A stretch of 64,000 nucleotides of DNA from Sphingobacteriales bacterium. GTDB lineage: Bacteria > Bacteroidota > Bacteroidia > Chitinophagales > UBA2359. A program made the position numbers and the translations under genes. Every line of letters begins with the position of its first letter. Position 1 is the first letter of the stretch. The stretch is from NCBI GenBank assembly GCA_016711295.1, contig JADJTE010000009.1, forward strand, positions 62,001 to 126,000, read 5' to 3'. Under the pieces are notes generated by a model. The model was given only the letters and a program-made list of their open reading frames with translations. It did no database searches and had not been told where the DNA came from. Shown piece after piece: positions 9,558 through 19,905 of the stretch.

Positions 9558-10637
9558 ATGGATATAGCTCCTATATCGGCTTGGCACCTGCCCCGCGCAC
9601 AAAAACCCATCTTGATAGCCGGACCTTGCAGTGCCGAGACCGAAACACAAGTAAATGAAACCTGCGACCGCTTGGCAGCACAAGGCATGGTGAGTATTTT
9701 GAGGGCGGGTATCTGGAAACCCCGCACCCGACCCAATAGCTTCGAGGGCGTAGGCGCGGTAGGGCTGGCATGGCTCAAACGCGCGGGTCTGCGCCACGGA
9801 TTGCCCGTTACGGTAGAAGTAGCTAACAGCAAACACGTAGAAGAAGCCCTACAAGCAGGTATCGATATTTTGTGGATTGGCGCACGCACTACCGTCAACC
9901 CCTTTGCCGTACAAGAAATCGCCGATGCCTTAGCGGGTGTAGACCTACCCGTTATTGTCAAAAACCCCGTCAACCCCGACCTATCGCTATGGATAGGCGC
10001 CTTAGAACGTTTGGCAAATAGCGGCATTACGCGCTTGGCTGCGCTACATCGCGGATTTTCGTACTACGAAAAAACCAAATATCGCAACAACCCACAATGG
10101 GAAATACCCATCGAACTGATGCGCCAATTGCCACAATTGCCCGTTTGGTGCGACCCATCTCATATTTGTGGCAACCGACATTTATTGCTACACGTAGCTC
10201 AAAAAGCCTTAGACCTCAACTTCGGAGGTTTGATGCTCGAATCACATATCAATCCCGATGCAGCGTGGAGCGATGCCGAGCAACAAGTAACCCCCGAACG
10301 CTTAGGCGAACTGTTTCAAAGCCTCGTCATACGCCAAGTAGCTACCGATAATCCGCAGTTTAAACATACCTTAGACGACCTACGCGAAAATATTGATGCC
10401 ATAGACCGCGATATTATCGATATGCTCGCCAAACGAATGCGCATATCTCGCCAAATTGGTCGCTGCAAAAACGATAATCATATCACTATCCTCCAACCCG
10501 AACGCTGGGACAGCCTATTTCGCCAGCGCACCCAACAAGGCATAGGACAAGGGCTAACACCCGATTTTATGCGCGATTTTTGCACCGCTATACACAACGA
10601 ATCTATCCGCCACCAAAACAGCGTCATGAATCCGTAA
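9558..10637 (+). CDS. Bifunctional DAHP synthase / chorismate mutase
   Basis: Fusion of a DAHP synthase (about residues 1-260; IAGPCSAETE, RAGIWKPRTRPNSFEG, VWCDPSHICGN) with a C-terminal AroQ-type chorismate mutase (about 270-350; LRENIDAIDRDIIDMLAKR). The first domain condenses PEP and erythrose-4-phosphate to enter the shikimate pathway; the second converts chorismate to prephenate. This fusion order is common in Bacteroidota and lets prephenate regulate DAHP synthesis allosterically in studied relatives. aroB lies two genes downstream. Confidence 0.93.
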   Translation: MDIAPISAWHLPRAQKPILIAGPCSAETETQVNETCDRLAAQGMVSILRAGIWKPRTRPNSFEGVGAVGLAWLKRAGLRHGLPVTVEVANSKHVEEALQAGIDILWIGARTTVNPFAVQEIADALAGVDLPVIVKNPVNPDLSLWIGALERLANSGITRLAALHRGFSYYEKTKYRNNPQWEIPIELMRQLPQLPVWCDPSHICGNRHLLLHVAQKALDLNFGGLMLESHINPDAAWSDAEQQVTPERLGELFQSLVIRQVATDNPQFKHTLDDLRENIDAIDRDIIDMLAKRMRISRQIGRCKNDNHITILQPERWDSLFRQRTQQGIGQGLTPDFMRDFCTAIHNESIRHQNSVMNP

Positions 10638-10669
10638 AGAAACGCCATCTACCAAAAAACACGCCCAAC

Positions 10670-12085
10670 ATGAAAGCCTACCGCGCCCCTATCACCATTA
10701 TTGTCTTGCTCGTCATAGCACAACTATTGTTTGAGCATTACCGACCTAAATCGCTCGATTGGAAACCTAACTACGAATACAAGGAGAAAAAACCACTTGG
10801 ATGCTATCTCAGCTACCAAATGTTGAGCCACCTGTTCGAAGCCCATAGTATTAAAGTAGTGCAACAACCCATCTATAACCAATTAGGCGGCGAAGATAAT
10901 GACCTTACGGCGAGCATGTACGAACAAGCAATAGACACAGATACTACCAATTACGAAGCAGAGGCAAATAATTATGACAACGATACGACAACAAGCATAG
11001 GCAAAAGTTATGAAGACGAAACAGCACCCCAAACAAACGAAGAAAGCGACTACACCGCGACAAATGACTTAGATGAAAACAATGGCGAAGCAACAGACAC
11101 TATAATATATGACATCTCGAACCAAGACCATAGCAGCGAACAATACCTATTCGTAACTCAAAATTTAGAGGCTGATGCCTTAGACACCCGCCTGCTCCTC
11201 AACTTCGTCGACACAGGCGGAACGGTCTCTATCGCCGCCGAAACATTGAGCGATACCCTCGCCCGAACAATCGGCATAAGTACAAGCGGGCATTTTACTT
11301 GGGACGATACGAGCCAATACGCCATTACCCTCACCCACCCGCGTTATGCGTCCAAGCAGCAATATCATTTCGACCAACGGCATACCGATCATTATTTTGA
11401 CCAATTAGACACTGCCAACACAACTATTCTGGGCTATATCGAAGCGGTACGCCCCAATTTCATAGCACTAAGACGCGGAAAAGGAGTATTTTATCTGCAT
11501 AGCAACCCCAATCTATTTGCCAACTATACCGCTATACAAGACAGCGGAGCGCAATACATAGCCCAAGTATTTGCCCATTTGCCCAATCCAAGTACTACCT
11601 ACTGGGACGAACAATACAAACCCAATCGCGCTATTTATCGCGACTCGCCCTTGCGCTACATCTTATCAGTCGATGCCTTGCGCTGGGCGTGGTATTTGTC
11701 TTTGGCGGGCGTGGTGCTGTTTATGCTCATCGAATCGAAACGCCGACAACGCCCCATTCCCATTGTAGAACCCCTGCGCAACACTACCCTCGATTTTGCC
11801 CGCACCATAGGACTGCTCTATTACCAACAAGGCGACCACCGCGATTTAGCCAACAAAAAAATTACCCATTTCGGCGATTTCCTGCGCCAACGCCTATACC
11901 TACCGCCGCTACAATTAGAGCGAGATTATTACCAACTCGTTGCCCAAAAATCCGAGCAATCGCTTGCCGACATCGAAGCCATTTTTAGGCTTATCGTGCA
12001 AGTGCGCACCCAAGCATCAATAGAACCCGAAACCCTGCTCGACCTCAATCGTCGCATCGATAATTTTTATCGAAATATAGGCTAA
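10670..12085 (+). CDS. DUF4350 domain-containing membrane protein
   Basis: 471 aa, started at ATG 10670 because the longer frame would overlap the preceding gene. One TM segment near the N-terminus (APITIIVLLVIAQLL) and one in the C-terminal third (WAWYLSLAGVVLFMLIES) flank an extracytoplasmic DUF4350-like region. Residues about 80-165 are a low-complexity stretch of Asp/Glu/Thr/Asn/Tyr that looks like an insertion. DUF4350 proteins often accompany MoxR/DUF58 genes, and a DUF58 gene is 8 kb upstream; function unknown. Confidence 0.75.
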   Translation: MKAYRAPITIIVLLVIAQLLFEHYRPKSLDWKPNYEYKEKKPLGCYLSYQMLSHLFEAHSIKVVQQPIYNQLGGEDNDLTASMYEQAIDTDTTNYEAEANNYDNDTTTSIGKSYEDETAPQTNEESDYTATNDLDENNGEATDTIIYDISNQDHSSEQYLFVTQNLEADALDTRLLLNFVDTGGTVSIAAETLSDTLARTIGISTSGHFTWDDTSQYAITLTHPRYASKQQYHFDQRHTDHYFDQLDTANTTILGYIEAVRPNFIALRRGKGVFYLHSNPNLFANYTAIQDSGAQYIAQVFAHLPNPSTTYWDEQYKPNRAIYRDSPLRYILSVDALRWAWYLSLAGVVLFMLIESKRRQRPIPIVEPLRNTTLDFARTIGLLYYQQGDHRDLANKKITHFGDFLRQRLYLPPLQLERDYYQLVAQKSEQSLADIEAIFRLIVQVRTQASIEPETLLDLNRRIDNFYRNIG

Positions 12086-12106
12086 ACCTCCAAACGCAAG
12101 CCGCCT

Positions 12107-13203
12107 ATGCAACACCTATTCATCGGCGATATAGCCACTGCACTACCCGCGTTTTTGTCCGAACGGTCATACAGCCAACTCGTCATTTTGACCGATACGG
12201 TTGTGCAGCAATATTGTTTGCCCATATCGCTCGAAAAGTCCAGCTTTGCGCACTGCCCTCGCTTATCTGCATCGAAACGGGCGAACAATATAAAAATATC
12301 GATACGTGCAGCTATATTTGGCGGCAATTGCTCGCGGCAGGAGCCGACCGCCAAACGCTCTTGCTCAATCTCGGCGGAGGTGTAGTGGGCGATATGGGCG
12401 GTTTTGCAGCGGCAACCTATCAGCGCGGTATCGGCTTTATACACCTACCCACCACCCTATTGGCACAAATAGATGCGGCAATAGGCGGCAAACTCGCCAT
12501 CGATTTTGATGGATTAAAAAACATGGTCGGATTGTTTCGGCAGCCCGAAGCAATATTTGCCGACCCTTTTTTTTTGGCAACCCTGCCCACGCGCCAATTG
12601 CGCAGCGGTTACGCCGAAATGCTCAAACACGCCCTTATTGCCGACCCCGAACAGTTTGCTGTCCTTGACCCCGACACGCTGCCCCGCACCGAAGCCCATA
12701 CTTGGGGGCAAGACCCCCGCGAAGTAGCTGCCATCAGCCGCGCCGCCGCCATCAAAATGGCAGTAGTGCGCGACGACCCACAAGAGAAAGGGCGGCGAAA
12801 AATACTCAATTTTGGGCATACCATCGGGCACGCCCTCGAATCATGGTCGCTCGTCCGCCAACCCAATGACCCGCTACTGCACGGCGAAGCAATAGCAGCG
12901 GGCATGATTGCCGAATTGTACTTGTCGCAACAAGTAGCGGGTTTCCCTACGGCACAATTTAATCGTGTTGCCACGCGCCTGCGCAGTCTTTTTCCTCAAC
13001 AAATGATAAAAACCGCCTGCCAAGCCGCCTTCAATGGCGACGATTTGTTTTGGCACGCCTTGGGAAAAGACAAAAAAAATGTGGGCAATAGCTACCGTTT
13101 TGTGCTACTCCGCCAAATAGGTAGCCCAATTTGGGATATCGAAATCAACCAACAGGATATAAAGAAAGCCTTGGCTATTTGTCGCGAATGGGCAAGTAAC
13201 TAA
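12107..13203 (+). CDS. aroB: 3-dehydroquinate synthase (frameshifted)
   Basis: Converts DAHP to 3-dehydroquinate, step two of the shikimate pathway. The core shows the NAD-binding LNLGGGVVGDMGGFAA, TLLAQIDAAIGGKLAID, RSGYAEMLKHALI and the metal-site NFGHTIGHALES. The N-terminal 43 residues (MQHLFIGDIATALPAFLSER ...) are in a different frame; adding one A to the GAAAAG run near 12235 joins LPISLEK to VQLCALPSLICIETGE. It is two genes below DAHP synthase, so the early shikimate steps are clustered, while aroC is 35 kb away. Confidence 0.92.
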
Positions 13204-13550
13204 ACGGAATATCCATTTAATTTTAATGGGTAGTGCATTAAATGGAATACTGTTTTCTGGGGTAAAAAGCTTATGGCGTATACGATTTAGAAGCTACTTA
13301 ACCTCACATTTGATGCAGTGCTCTTGAATAGAACTACCCGAAAGACCGGACAGTTTTTTTCAAAAAATTCTCTTCGATTCATTTTGAACAAAAGTGCTAA
13401 TTCGTAAAATTTATATTTTTTAATGTGCATAAAAAATTGATTTACAGCAATTTGCGAATAGTAAAAACAGAAAAAACTAATTTTTAAAACACCTTTTCAG
13501 AAAAGGACTTTTTCGGCATACTCTATTTAATTTTGCGCTCTAACTATTGG
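13204..13550. other. AT-rich intergenic stretch, no gene seen
   Basis: First part of the 940-bp gap between aroB and the DinB gene. No open frame of note on either strand and no RNA gene recognised. AT-rich, with ATTTAATTTT-like runs. Confidence 0.5.
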
Positions 13551-13873
13551 TTTGGTTTTTAAGTTTTATCCACTTACCTTGCACGAGTTTCATACCTACA
13601 ACATTCTCAGGCTTGGGTCTATTAGATGTTACCGATATAATATGTTCATGTCACTTTAAAAACAAAATACATTAAATATTTTTTATAATTTATCATAAAT
13701 TACTGATAATCAGCAAATTATATCTTGTATAAATTCCACCTCTTTTAGGGGCTTAGGGAGAGTTCTTGAACTAATAACTCAATTATCTAACGCTATCTCC
13801 TAAGTCCTAACGCTTGGAAATGGATACATAATAGGCAAAATTAATACTCAAAACTTAAAAATCAGACCACTAT
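13551..13873 (+). repeat. Dispersed non-coding repeat, copy 1 (partner 53286-53612)
   Basis: About 325 bp aligning over nearly its whole length with 53286-53612 on the same strand. Shared blocks include TCTATTAGATGTTAC, AATTATATCTTGTATAAATT, TCAATTATCTAACGCTAT and AACGCTTGGAAATGGATACA. Identity is roughly 85 percent by eye with small indels. No coding potential, no transposase. Confidence 0.8.
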
Positions 13874-13974
13874 TCGGACACAGTCAAATGTTCAGCGAAA
13901 AAATAATATCCCAAACTGCGCTTTTTGAAACATTATGTCGCAAACAGCAATAGGAATAGTAGTAAAATAAAAAA

Positions 13975-13999
13975 GGGGTGCCGAACGAAACAGCACCCC
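13975..13999 (-). terminator. Orphan intrinsic terminator on the minus strand
   Basis: GGGGTGC pairs with GCACCCC around an 11-nt loop and, read on the minus strand, is followed by TTTTTTATTTT. No minus-strand gene lies within several kb, so it may end a short unannotated transcript from 14130-14000. Confidence 0.5.
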
Positions 14000-14144
14000 C
14001 TTGAAGTAAAACTTCAATCACTACACTCAACTCGACCATAAAGACGCAAGGCATAGACCAAAGTCACAAACACCTGTAAATTCTTTTTCTCAACACCACG
14101 CCCTTTCTTTCATCAACAATTATTCACACCTATAATTTTATTAT

Positions 14145-14687
14145 ATGATTCCTGCCTTAGCGCAACGATTCGAGCAGTTCGAGCAATTGCGTACCGAATT
14201 TTGGGACGACATTGCTGCTTCAAGCCCCGAACAACGCTTATTTAAACCCAAACCCGACGCATGGTCGATGTTGCAAGTAGCCCAACACATCATAGCGGCA
14301 GAAGAAGCCACTTTGCTTTTTGTTAGCACCCGCCAACGGATAAAATCATCATTCTGGGGGCGTTGGCACAGCCGCATAAGGTCATTCGGATTAAAACTAT
14401 TCCTACTATCGCCCCTAAAAGCAAAAGCACCAAATGTGCCTGGCTTGGTGCCCGACGGCAGCAAATCTTATGAGCAACTCAGCAATCATTGGGACGCTGT
14501 GCGCGAGCAATGGCGGCAGTTTTTGACCAATTTCGAGGCAGAACACCTCGAAGATGTCGTGTTTAAACATCCCATAGCCGGTAAGTTTAACCTCTTACAA
14601 ACTATCGACGATTTTATGGCACCCCATATCAGCCACCACCTGCAACAACTCCAACGCATCAAAGCAAGCCCCGATTTCCCTTCCTAA
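14145..14687 (+). CDS. DinB family protein
   Basis: 180-aa four-helix-bundle protein of the DinB/DUF664 family, with the conserved metal-site histidines suggested by DAWSMLQVAQHIIAAEE and PHISHHLQQLQRI. Family members are metal-dependent, often thiol-transfer or stress-linked enzymes; the specific role is unknown. It starts at ATG 14145, and the 22-bp gap to the next gene suggests a shared transcript. Confidence 0.85.
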   Translation: MIPALAQRFEQFEQLRTEFWDDIAASSPEQRLFKPKPDAWSMLQVAQHIIAAEEATLLFVSTRQRIKSSFWGRWHSRIRSFGLKLFLLSPLKAKAPNVPGLVPDGSKSYEQLSNHWDAVREQWRQFLTNFEAEHLEDVVFKHPIAGKFNLLQTIDDFMAPHISHHLQQLQRIKASPDFPS

Positions 14688-14708
14688 CTGCGTATTTTAG
14701 CCTAAGTA

Positions 14709-16440
14709 ATGATGAATCGCCGCTCATTCCTTCAACGCTTGCTGCCCGACCGCCAAGCTACCCAAAGCGGGTTAGCTCCTTATACGGGCACTTGGGCTGC
14801 GCCACAAATAGCCCACCTATTGCGCCGAACTACCTACGGCATTCGCACGGGCGACATTGCCCAATTACAAGCCATGTCTATGTCGGCAGCCGTTGATTTG
14901 TTGCTCACGCCACCGCCCGAATCGAGCGTGGCATGCCTATCAACTATTATTTAGACACCGACGGCGGCGTATTCGGTGCTACGCTCGGCAACACCTGGTA
15001 TAGCCACGGAGTATTATATCCTGGCTTTGAACCTTCTCGCATCAATTCGGTACGAGTATGGATAATGCGTCGCATGTGGGCGCAAGGGTTGAGTATTTTT
15101 GACAAAATGGCTTTTTTTTGGCATAACCATTTTGCCATAGAAGCCAACGAAATATATCATGCTAACCGCACCTACCACTATTGCATCACGCTGAACCAAT
15201 ATGCGATGGGCAATTTTAAGCAATTGGTGCGAGCCATTACCATCGAGCCAGCAATGCTCGATTACTTGAACGGAAAATGGAATAATGCCGCTGCACCCGA
15301 CGAAAATTATGCTCGCGAACTGCAAGAGCTTTTTACCGTAGGCAAAGGACCCGACTCGCAATATACCGAAGCTGACGTACAAGCAGCAGCCCGCGTACTA
15401 ACGGGCTATGGCTACCTAAATAGTCCATTCGACAGCAGCCCCTTTGACCAATTCCAATTTGGGTGGAGCAATTATTATGGCTGGGTCGATTATAACCTGC
15501 ACGATTCGGGCAACAAAACATTTTCGGCATTTTATAACAATACCGTCATTGCAGGAATCGGCGGCGAAGGCGGCATCGCTGAACTCGATAGCTTGTTAAA
15601 TATGATTTTTGACCAAGCAGAAGTAGCTAAATTTATCTGCCGTAAATTGTATCGCTATTTTGTCTATTACGACATAACGCCCGCTATCGAAAACGACATC
15701 ATTAGTCCATTAGCCGATATTTTTCGCAATAACAATTATGAAATATTGCCCGTTTTGTCGGCACTGTTCAAAAGCGAACATTTTTATGACAGCCTCAACC
15801 GCGCTTGCCAAATCAAAAACCCCTTAGATTTTGCCATCGGATTATGCCGCGAATTTGCCATTCCGTTTTGGAGTGGCACCAGCACCAATTTTTTATCCAA
15901 AATTGGCAAGTAGCCGCTGCCAACCGCGACCGCTGCATAGAAGCCCTGCGCCAGCATTGCGAAAACACAGCCATGAGTCCCCTCGACCCGCCCTCTGTGT
16001 CGGGCTGGCCTGCTTATTACCAAGAACCGCTCTATTACGAGTTATTGGTCAATGCCGATGTGTATAGCAAACGTATGGAATTGATAGAACAACTATGTCA
16101 AGGCGGACTTAGTGTAGCTACACCTTATTCGTCGCCGAGCAGCCATCTCTTGCGCATCAATTTTGTCGATTTTGCCCAAACCCTATCTAACCCCTCCGAC
16201 CCCAACGCCTTAGTTGAGGAGGCTTTATCCCGCTTGTATGCCTACCCCGTCGAGCAGCCTTTTAAGGATTACCTCAAAACATTTCTGCTGTCGGGTCAAA
16301 CCGCCGATTATTATTGGACTTCGGCTTGGGGCGATTTTGCGGCTAACCCCAGCAACAGCACCTATCGCGCCATTGTATCGGCGCGTTTGCAAGGCATGAT
16401 ACAATATATGCTATCGCAATCAGAATATATGCTGATGTAA
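14709..16440 (+). CDS. DUF1800 domain-containing protein (two frameshifts)
   Basis: Exported or periplasmic protein of unknown activity that almost always pairs with DUF1501, as here. Conserved parts: HLLRRTTYGIRTGDI, MAFFWHNHFA, YLNGKWNNAAAPDENYARELQELFTVG, YTEADVQAAARVLTGY, and SPLDPPSVSGWP with a C-terminal LSQSEYMLM. The frame is lost near 14928 (a G missing before MPINYYLDTDGG) and at the T run near 15888, where an added T restores FFIQNWQVAAANRDR. Joined length about 576 aa. Confidence 0.88.
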
Positions 16441-16496
16441 TTTATATAAATTATTATTATAAATAATATTAGGTATTTTATCCTCTAATCATTGCC

Positions 16497-17993
16497 ATGA
16501 AACGACGCGACTTTATCCGAAGCGCAGTTCCCGCAGCAGTCGTATTGCCTTCGTTAATCAACGGGCTTACGGTACGCGCTTTTGCCCATGCCCCCCAAAT
16601 CGATGGTTTGTCCGAAGCCCAAATCGATACTGATAAGGTATGGGTATTGATACAATGGAATGGCGGTAATGATGGGCTACATACCGTAGTGCCGATAGAC
16701 CAATATGATAATTTAGCCAATGCGCGAGGCGGCATTATCCTAAGCGAAAATGCCATTTTGCCCCTCAACGGCAGTACAACGGTAGGGCTACACCCCGCCA
16801 TGACAGGCATACAGCAGCTATACGACACGGGCAAAATCTGTATTGTGCAGGGAGTTAGTTATCCCAACCCCAGTTTTTCGCATTTTAGGGCTACCGATAT
16901 TGTTAGCACGGGCACCGACTCGAACATCAGCCTCAATACGGGTTGGGTGGGGCGTTATTTAGACCATGAATTTCCGAATTATCCATACGGCTATCCCAAT
17001 GCCGATATGCCCGACCCTCCTGCTATCCAAATTGGGGTGGGTTTGCCTTTATTGTTTCAAGCACCCGAAAGCAATTTAGCGATGAGCATATCGAGCATCG
17101 ATTTGTTTGACCAATGGACAAATGGCAATATAGGCACACTACCCGAAACACCCGCAGGGCACGAATTGGGCTATCTGCGTGCCATTGCACAGCAAACCCA
17201 GCAATATGCCCAACGCATTGTAACTGCCTCGCAAAACGTAACTACGCAATGGAGTGGCTACCCCAGCACAGGCATCAATGCCCTCGCCGACCAATTGAAA
17301 TTGATTGCCCGACTCATAGCAGGCGGGCTAAAAACCCGTGTTTATTTAGTATCAATAGGCGGTTTTGATACGCACGCCAACCAAGTGAGCAATACAGACC
17401 CCAATACAGGGCAACATGCCAATTTGTTGGGCAAATTATCAGAGGCAATATTTGCTTTTTCGAGCGATTTGGCGTTTTTGGGGGTCGGCGAGCGCGTAGT
17501 GGGGCTTACCTTCTCGGAATTTGGGCGGCGCATCAAGGCTAATGCGAGTTGGGGTACAGACCATGGCACTGCTTTTCCGATGCTGTTGTTTGGGACACAG
17601 GTACAAGCGGGTATCGTGGGCAATAATCCAATTATACCTGCTGCCGCAACAGTTAGCGACAATTTAGCCATACAGTTCGATTTTAGAGCGGTCTATGCGT
17701 CGTTGCTCAAAGATTGGTTTTGTTTGTCCGAAACAGCGGTCAATTCGATTATGCTCAATACGTTCGCCGCTTTACCAGTGGTGCAAAGCCCGTGTTGTGT
17801 GCCCGTCGTCATCGGCGCGTCTAATAGCTGCGCGGGCGACATACATACGTATAGCGTAGCTCCATCGGCAGGTTCGACCTATATTTGGACTGTTACAGGT
17901 GGTTCCATCTTGTCGGGGCAAGGGAGCAATAGCATCACCGTGCAATGGGATAATGGTAGCGAAGGAATAGTAAGCGTAACCCAAAGCCAATAA
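16497..17993 (+). CDS. DUF1501 domain-containing protein with PKD-like C-terminus
   Basis: 498 aa; the N-terminus MKRRDFIRSAVPAAVVLP is a twin-arginine-like export signal. DUF1501 (sulfatase-fold, unknown substrate) is recognised by VWVLIQWNGGNDGLHTVVP, the HFRATDIV segment, SIGGFDTHANQ and EFGRRIKANASWGTDHGT. After residue about 430 there is a Cys-bounded linker and a PKD-like beta domain (TYIWTVTGGSILSGQG) at which the protein ends, with no type A sorting tail. The pectate lyase-like protein at 41300 ends in the same way. Confidence 0.9.
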   Translation: MKRRDFIRSAVPAAVVLPSLINGLTVRAFAHAPQIDGLSEAQIDTDKVWVLIQWNGGNDGLHTVVPIDQYDNLANARGGIILSENAILPLNGSTTVGLHPAMTGIQQLYDTGKICIVQGVSYPNPSFSHFRATDIVSTGTDSNISLNTGWVGRYLDHEFPNYPYGYPNADMPDPPAIQIGVGLPLLFQAPESNLAMSISSIDLFDQWTNGNIGTLPETPAGHELGYLRAIAQQTQQYAQRIVTASQNVTTQWSGYPSTGINALADQLKLIARLIAGGLKTRVYLVSIGGFDTHANQVSNTDPNTGQHANLLGKLSEAIFAFSSDLAFLGVGERVVGLTFSEFGRRIKANASWGTDHGTAFPMLLFGTQVQAGIVGNNPIIPAAATVSDNLAIQFDFRAVYASLLKDWFCLSETAVNSIMLNTFAALPVVQSPCCVPVVIGASNSCAGDIHTYSVAPSAGSTYIWTVTGGSILSGQGSNSITVQWDNGSEGIVSVTQSQ

Positions 17994-18096
17994 GCAACTT
18001 GACCATCTATACGAGCATTTTTAGTGCATAAATGCTTGCACAATAACAGCTCTGTAAGCAATTGTAGGAAAAAAATAAATGAAAAATTGAGCTACC

Positions 18097-19689
18097 ATGG
18101 GCGTAACTTTACGTCTCAAAGGAACAGTTTATCAATTTTTCCCCTACCCTACCCTTGTGTTATTTCGTTTTCTGCGTTCAAATCCGCCATTTTCTAACGG
18201 ATTCTTATTTGTTTTGTTCGGATTATGGTGTTATATAGGAATTCGGTCGGTTCTTTTATCGTTCACCCACGACGAAAGCCTGACATTCACCATCGTTTGC
18301 GGCAGCACCGATTGGATACGAACCGCTAATAATCATTTTCTAAACACTTTTTTGACCGCCGTCAGTGCCAATATTTGGGGTTATGACGAGTGGGCATTGC
18401 GTTTGCCCAATGTTTTAGCCTTTGGTTTATACGCGCTAATGGGCTATCGCTTATTGCGCCCTCTGCCGCCGATATCCGCTATTTTGGGGATTGCAATTCT
18501 ATTTTTCAATCCCTTTGTACTCGATTTTTTTAGCCTTTCGCGTGGTTATGGTCTGGCAATGGCTTTTGAATTAAGTGCCATCTATTATTTGCTCTTATTT
18601 GTGCGCCGTAGGCAAATGCGACATGCTTGGCTATCGGCAATAGCAGGCTTTTTGATGCTGTACGGCAATTTTTCGTTTTTGGTGCCTTATTTTGCCCTAC
18701 TTTTAACATTATCTATCACCTACATATATTATCAATACAAGCAATGGCGGCGCAACTCCGAGCCACATCCGCCACTAAATGCCCAAGGACTATTGGCATT
18801 ATTGGCTTCTATTAGACGAGATGTATCAATCACTCCTCTGCTGCGACTACTCGGAGCAGTGGCAATTATCTGTTTGCCTGCTGTTGGGTTTTCGGTATTG
18901 CTCAGGCAAAAAGGTGAATTATATTTTGGAGGCAATACTGGTTTTTTTGCCGACACGGTGCAATCGCTCTTGTTAAGCACGGCGTATCAGCCACATACCC
19001 ACACTTGGCTGCTTAATGGTTGGGGATACTTAGCAGGCATATTTTATATAGCAATAATTTTGCTCTTGCTGCCTTACTGGCGATATTGGTTTCGGAGTAT
19101 GTTTGGGGTTTTGCTGTTGCAACTCAATATTTGCATCGTTACTTGCTTGGTGCTACATCAATTATTAGGTTTATTGCTGCCGATAGAACGTACCGCCCTG
19201 TATTTTGTACCCCTCACGGGTTTGAGTGTTGCTTATGGGCTACATACCTTGTTGCAAATAGTGCGGCGGCAAACGAGTTTATCCGCCATTATTCGCTGTG
19301 CCGCGCTATCAGTAGTGGTCGTATTGGGGCTTAATTGGGCAAGAAATGCCAATTTGTCGCATACGCTCACATGGCGATATGATGCAGATACCTACAAAGC
19401 CCTCTCCACATTGCAGCAAGACTATGCGCCGCGCTATATCTCCGATGCTAACCCTGCCAAAGTGGCTGCTAATTGGAACTTAGAACCCGTATTGAACTAT
19501 TATCGCATCACGCGCAACTTCTATTGGCTCGACCCTATTGAACGCGACGACATGCATAGTGCTACTTACGATTATTATTTCTGCTTCCAACAAGATATGC
19601 CCAATTTGGCTTGCGACGACCGCCAAATAGCTATGGTGCGCCACTTCGATTTGGCAAAAACTTTATTGTTGGTCGAGATGCGCCAATAA
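18097..19689 (+). CDS. Membrane glycosyltransferase, GT39/ArnT-like
   Basis: 530 aa with about ten hydrophobic segments. The first periplasmic loop carries the Asp-Glu pair THDESLTF and the NHFLNTFL segment typical of dolichol/undecaprenyl-phosphate-sugar-dependent glycosyltransferases (PMT/ArnT superfamily). It would transfer a sugar from a lipid carrier outside the membrane; donor and acceptor unknown. Nearby polyprenyl synthetase fits a lipid-carrier context but this is only inference. The start at ATG 18097 is the longest; the first clear TM begins around residue 35. Confidence 0.75.
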   Translation: MGVTLRLKGTVYQFFPYPTLVLFRFLRSNPPFSNGFLFVLFGLWCYIGIRSVLLSFTHDESLTFTIVCGSTDWIRTANNHFLNTFLTAVSANIWGYDEWALRLPNVLAFGLYALMGYRLLRPLPPISAILGIAILFFNPFVLDFFSLSRGYGLAMAFELSAIYYLLLFVRRRQMRHAWLSAIAGFLMLYGNFSFLVPYFALLLTLSITYIYYQYKQWRRNSEPHPPLNAQGLLALLASIRRDVSITPLLRLLGAVAIICLPAVGFSVLLRQKGELYFGGNTGFFADTVQSLLLSTAYQPHTHTWLLNGWGYLAGIFYIAIILLLLPYWRYWFRSMFGVLLLQLNICIVTCLVLHQLLGLLLPIERTALYFVPLTGLSVAYGLHTLLQIVRRQTSLSAIIRCAALSVVVVLGLNWARNANLSHTLTWRYDADTYKALSTLQQDYAPRYISDANPAKVAANWNLEPVLNYYRITRNFYWLDPIERDDMHSATYDYYFCFQQDMPNLACDDRQIAMVRHFDLAKTLLLVEMRQ

Positions 19690-19801
19690 GTTGTGTACTT
19701 GAAATGGCATATCATTAGCACTAAAATAAACATACAGCAAGGGCGAGTGAATGTTGGCAAATTTTATTTTCAATTTTTACTGAAAGTACAGAAACTTTTA
19801 G

Positions 19802-19809
19802 TAACTTTG
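19802..19809 (+). promoter_or_regulatory. Putative -7 promoter box of the polyprenyl synthetase gene
   Basis: TAACTTTG, followed by GCGG, about 95 nt before the ATG at 19906. Confidence 0.5.
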
Positions 19810-19905
19810 CGGTATTATTCCGAACGATTGAGGTTTCATTCAGTCTTAATCAAATAAGAACTATCTTTTGCCCGTTTCTCAGTCCCTCACCATTTGTTTT
19901 ACCCT

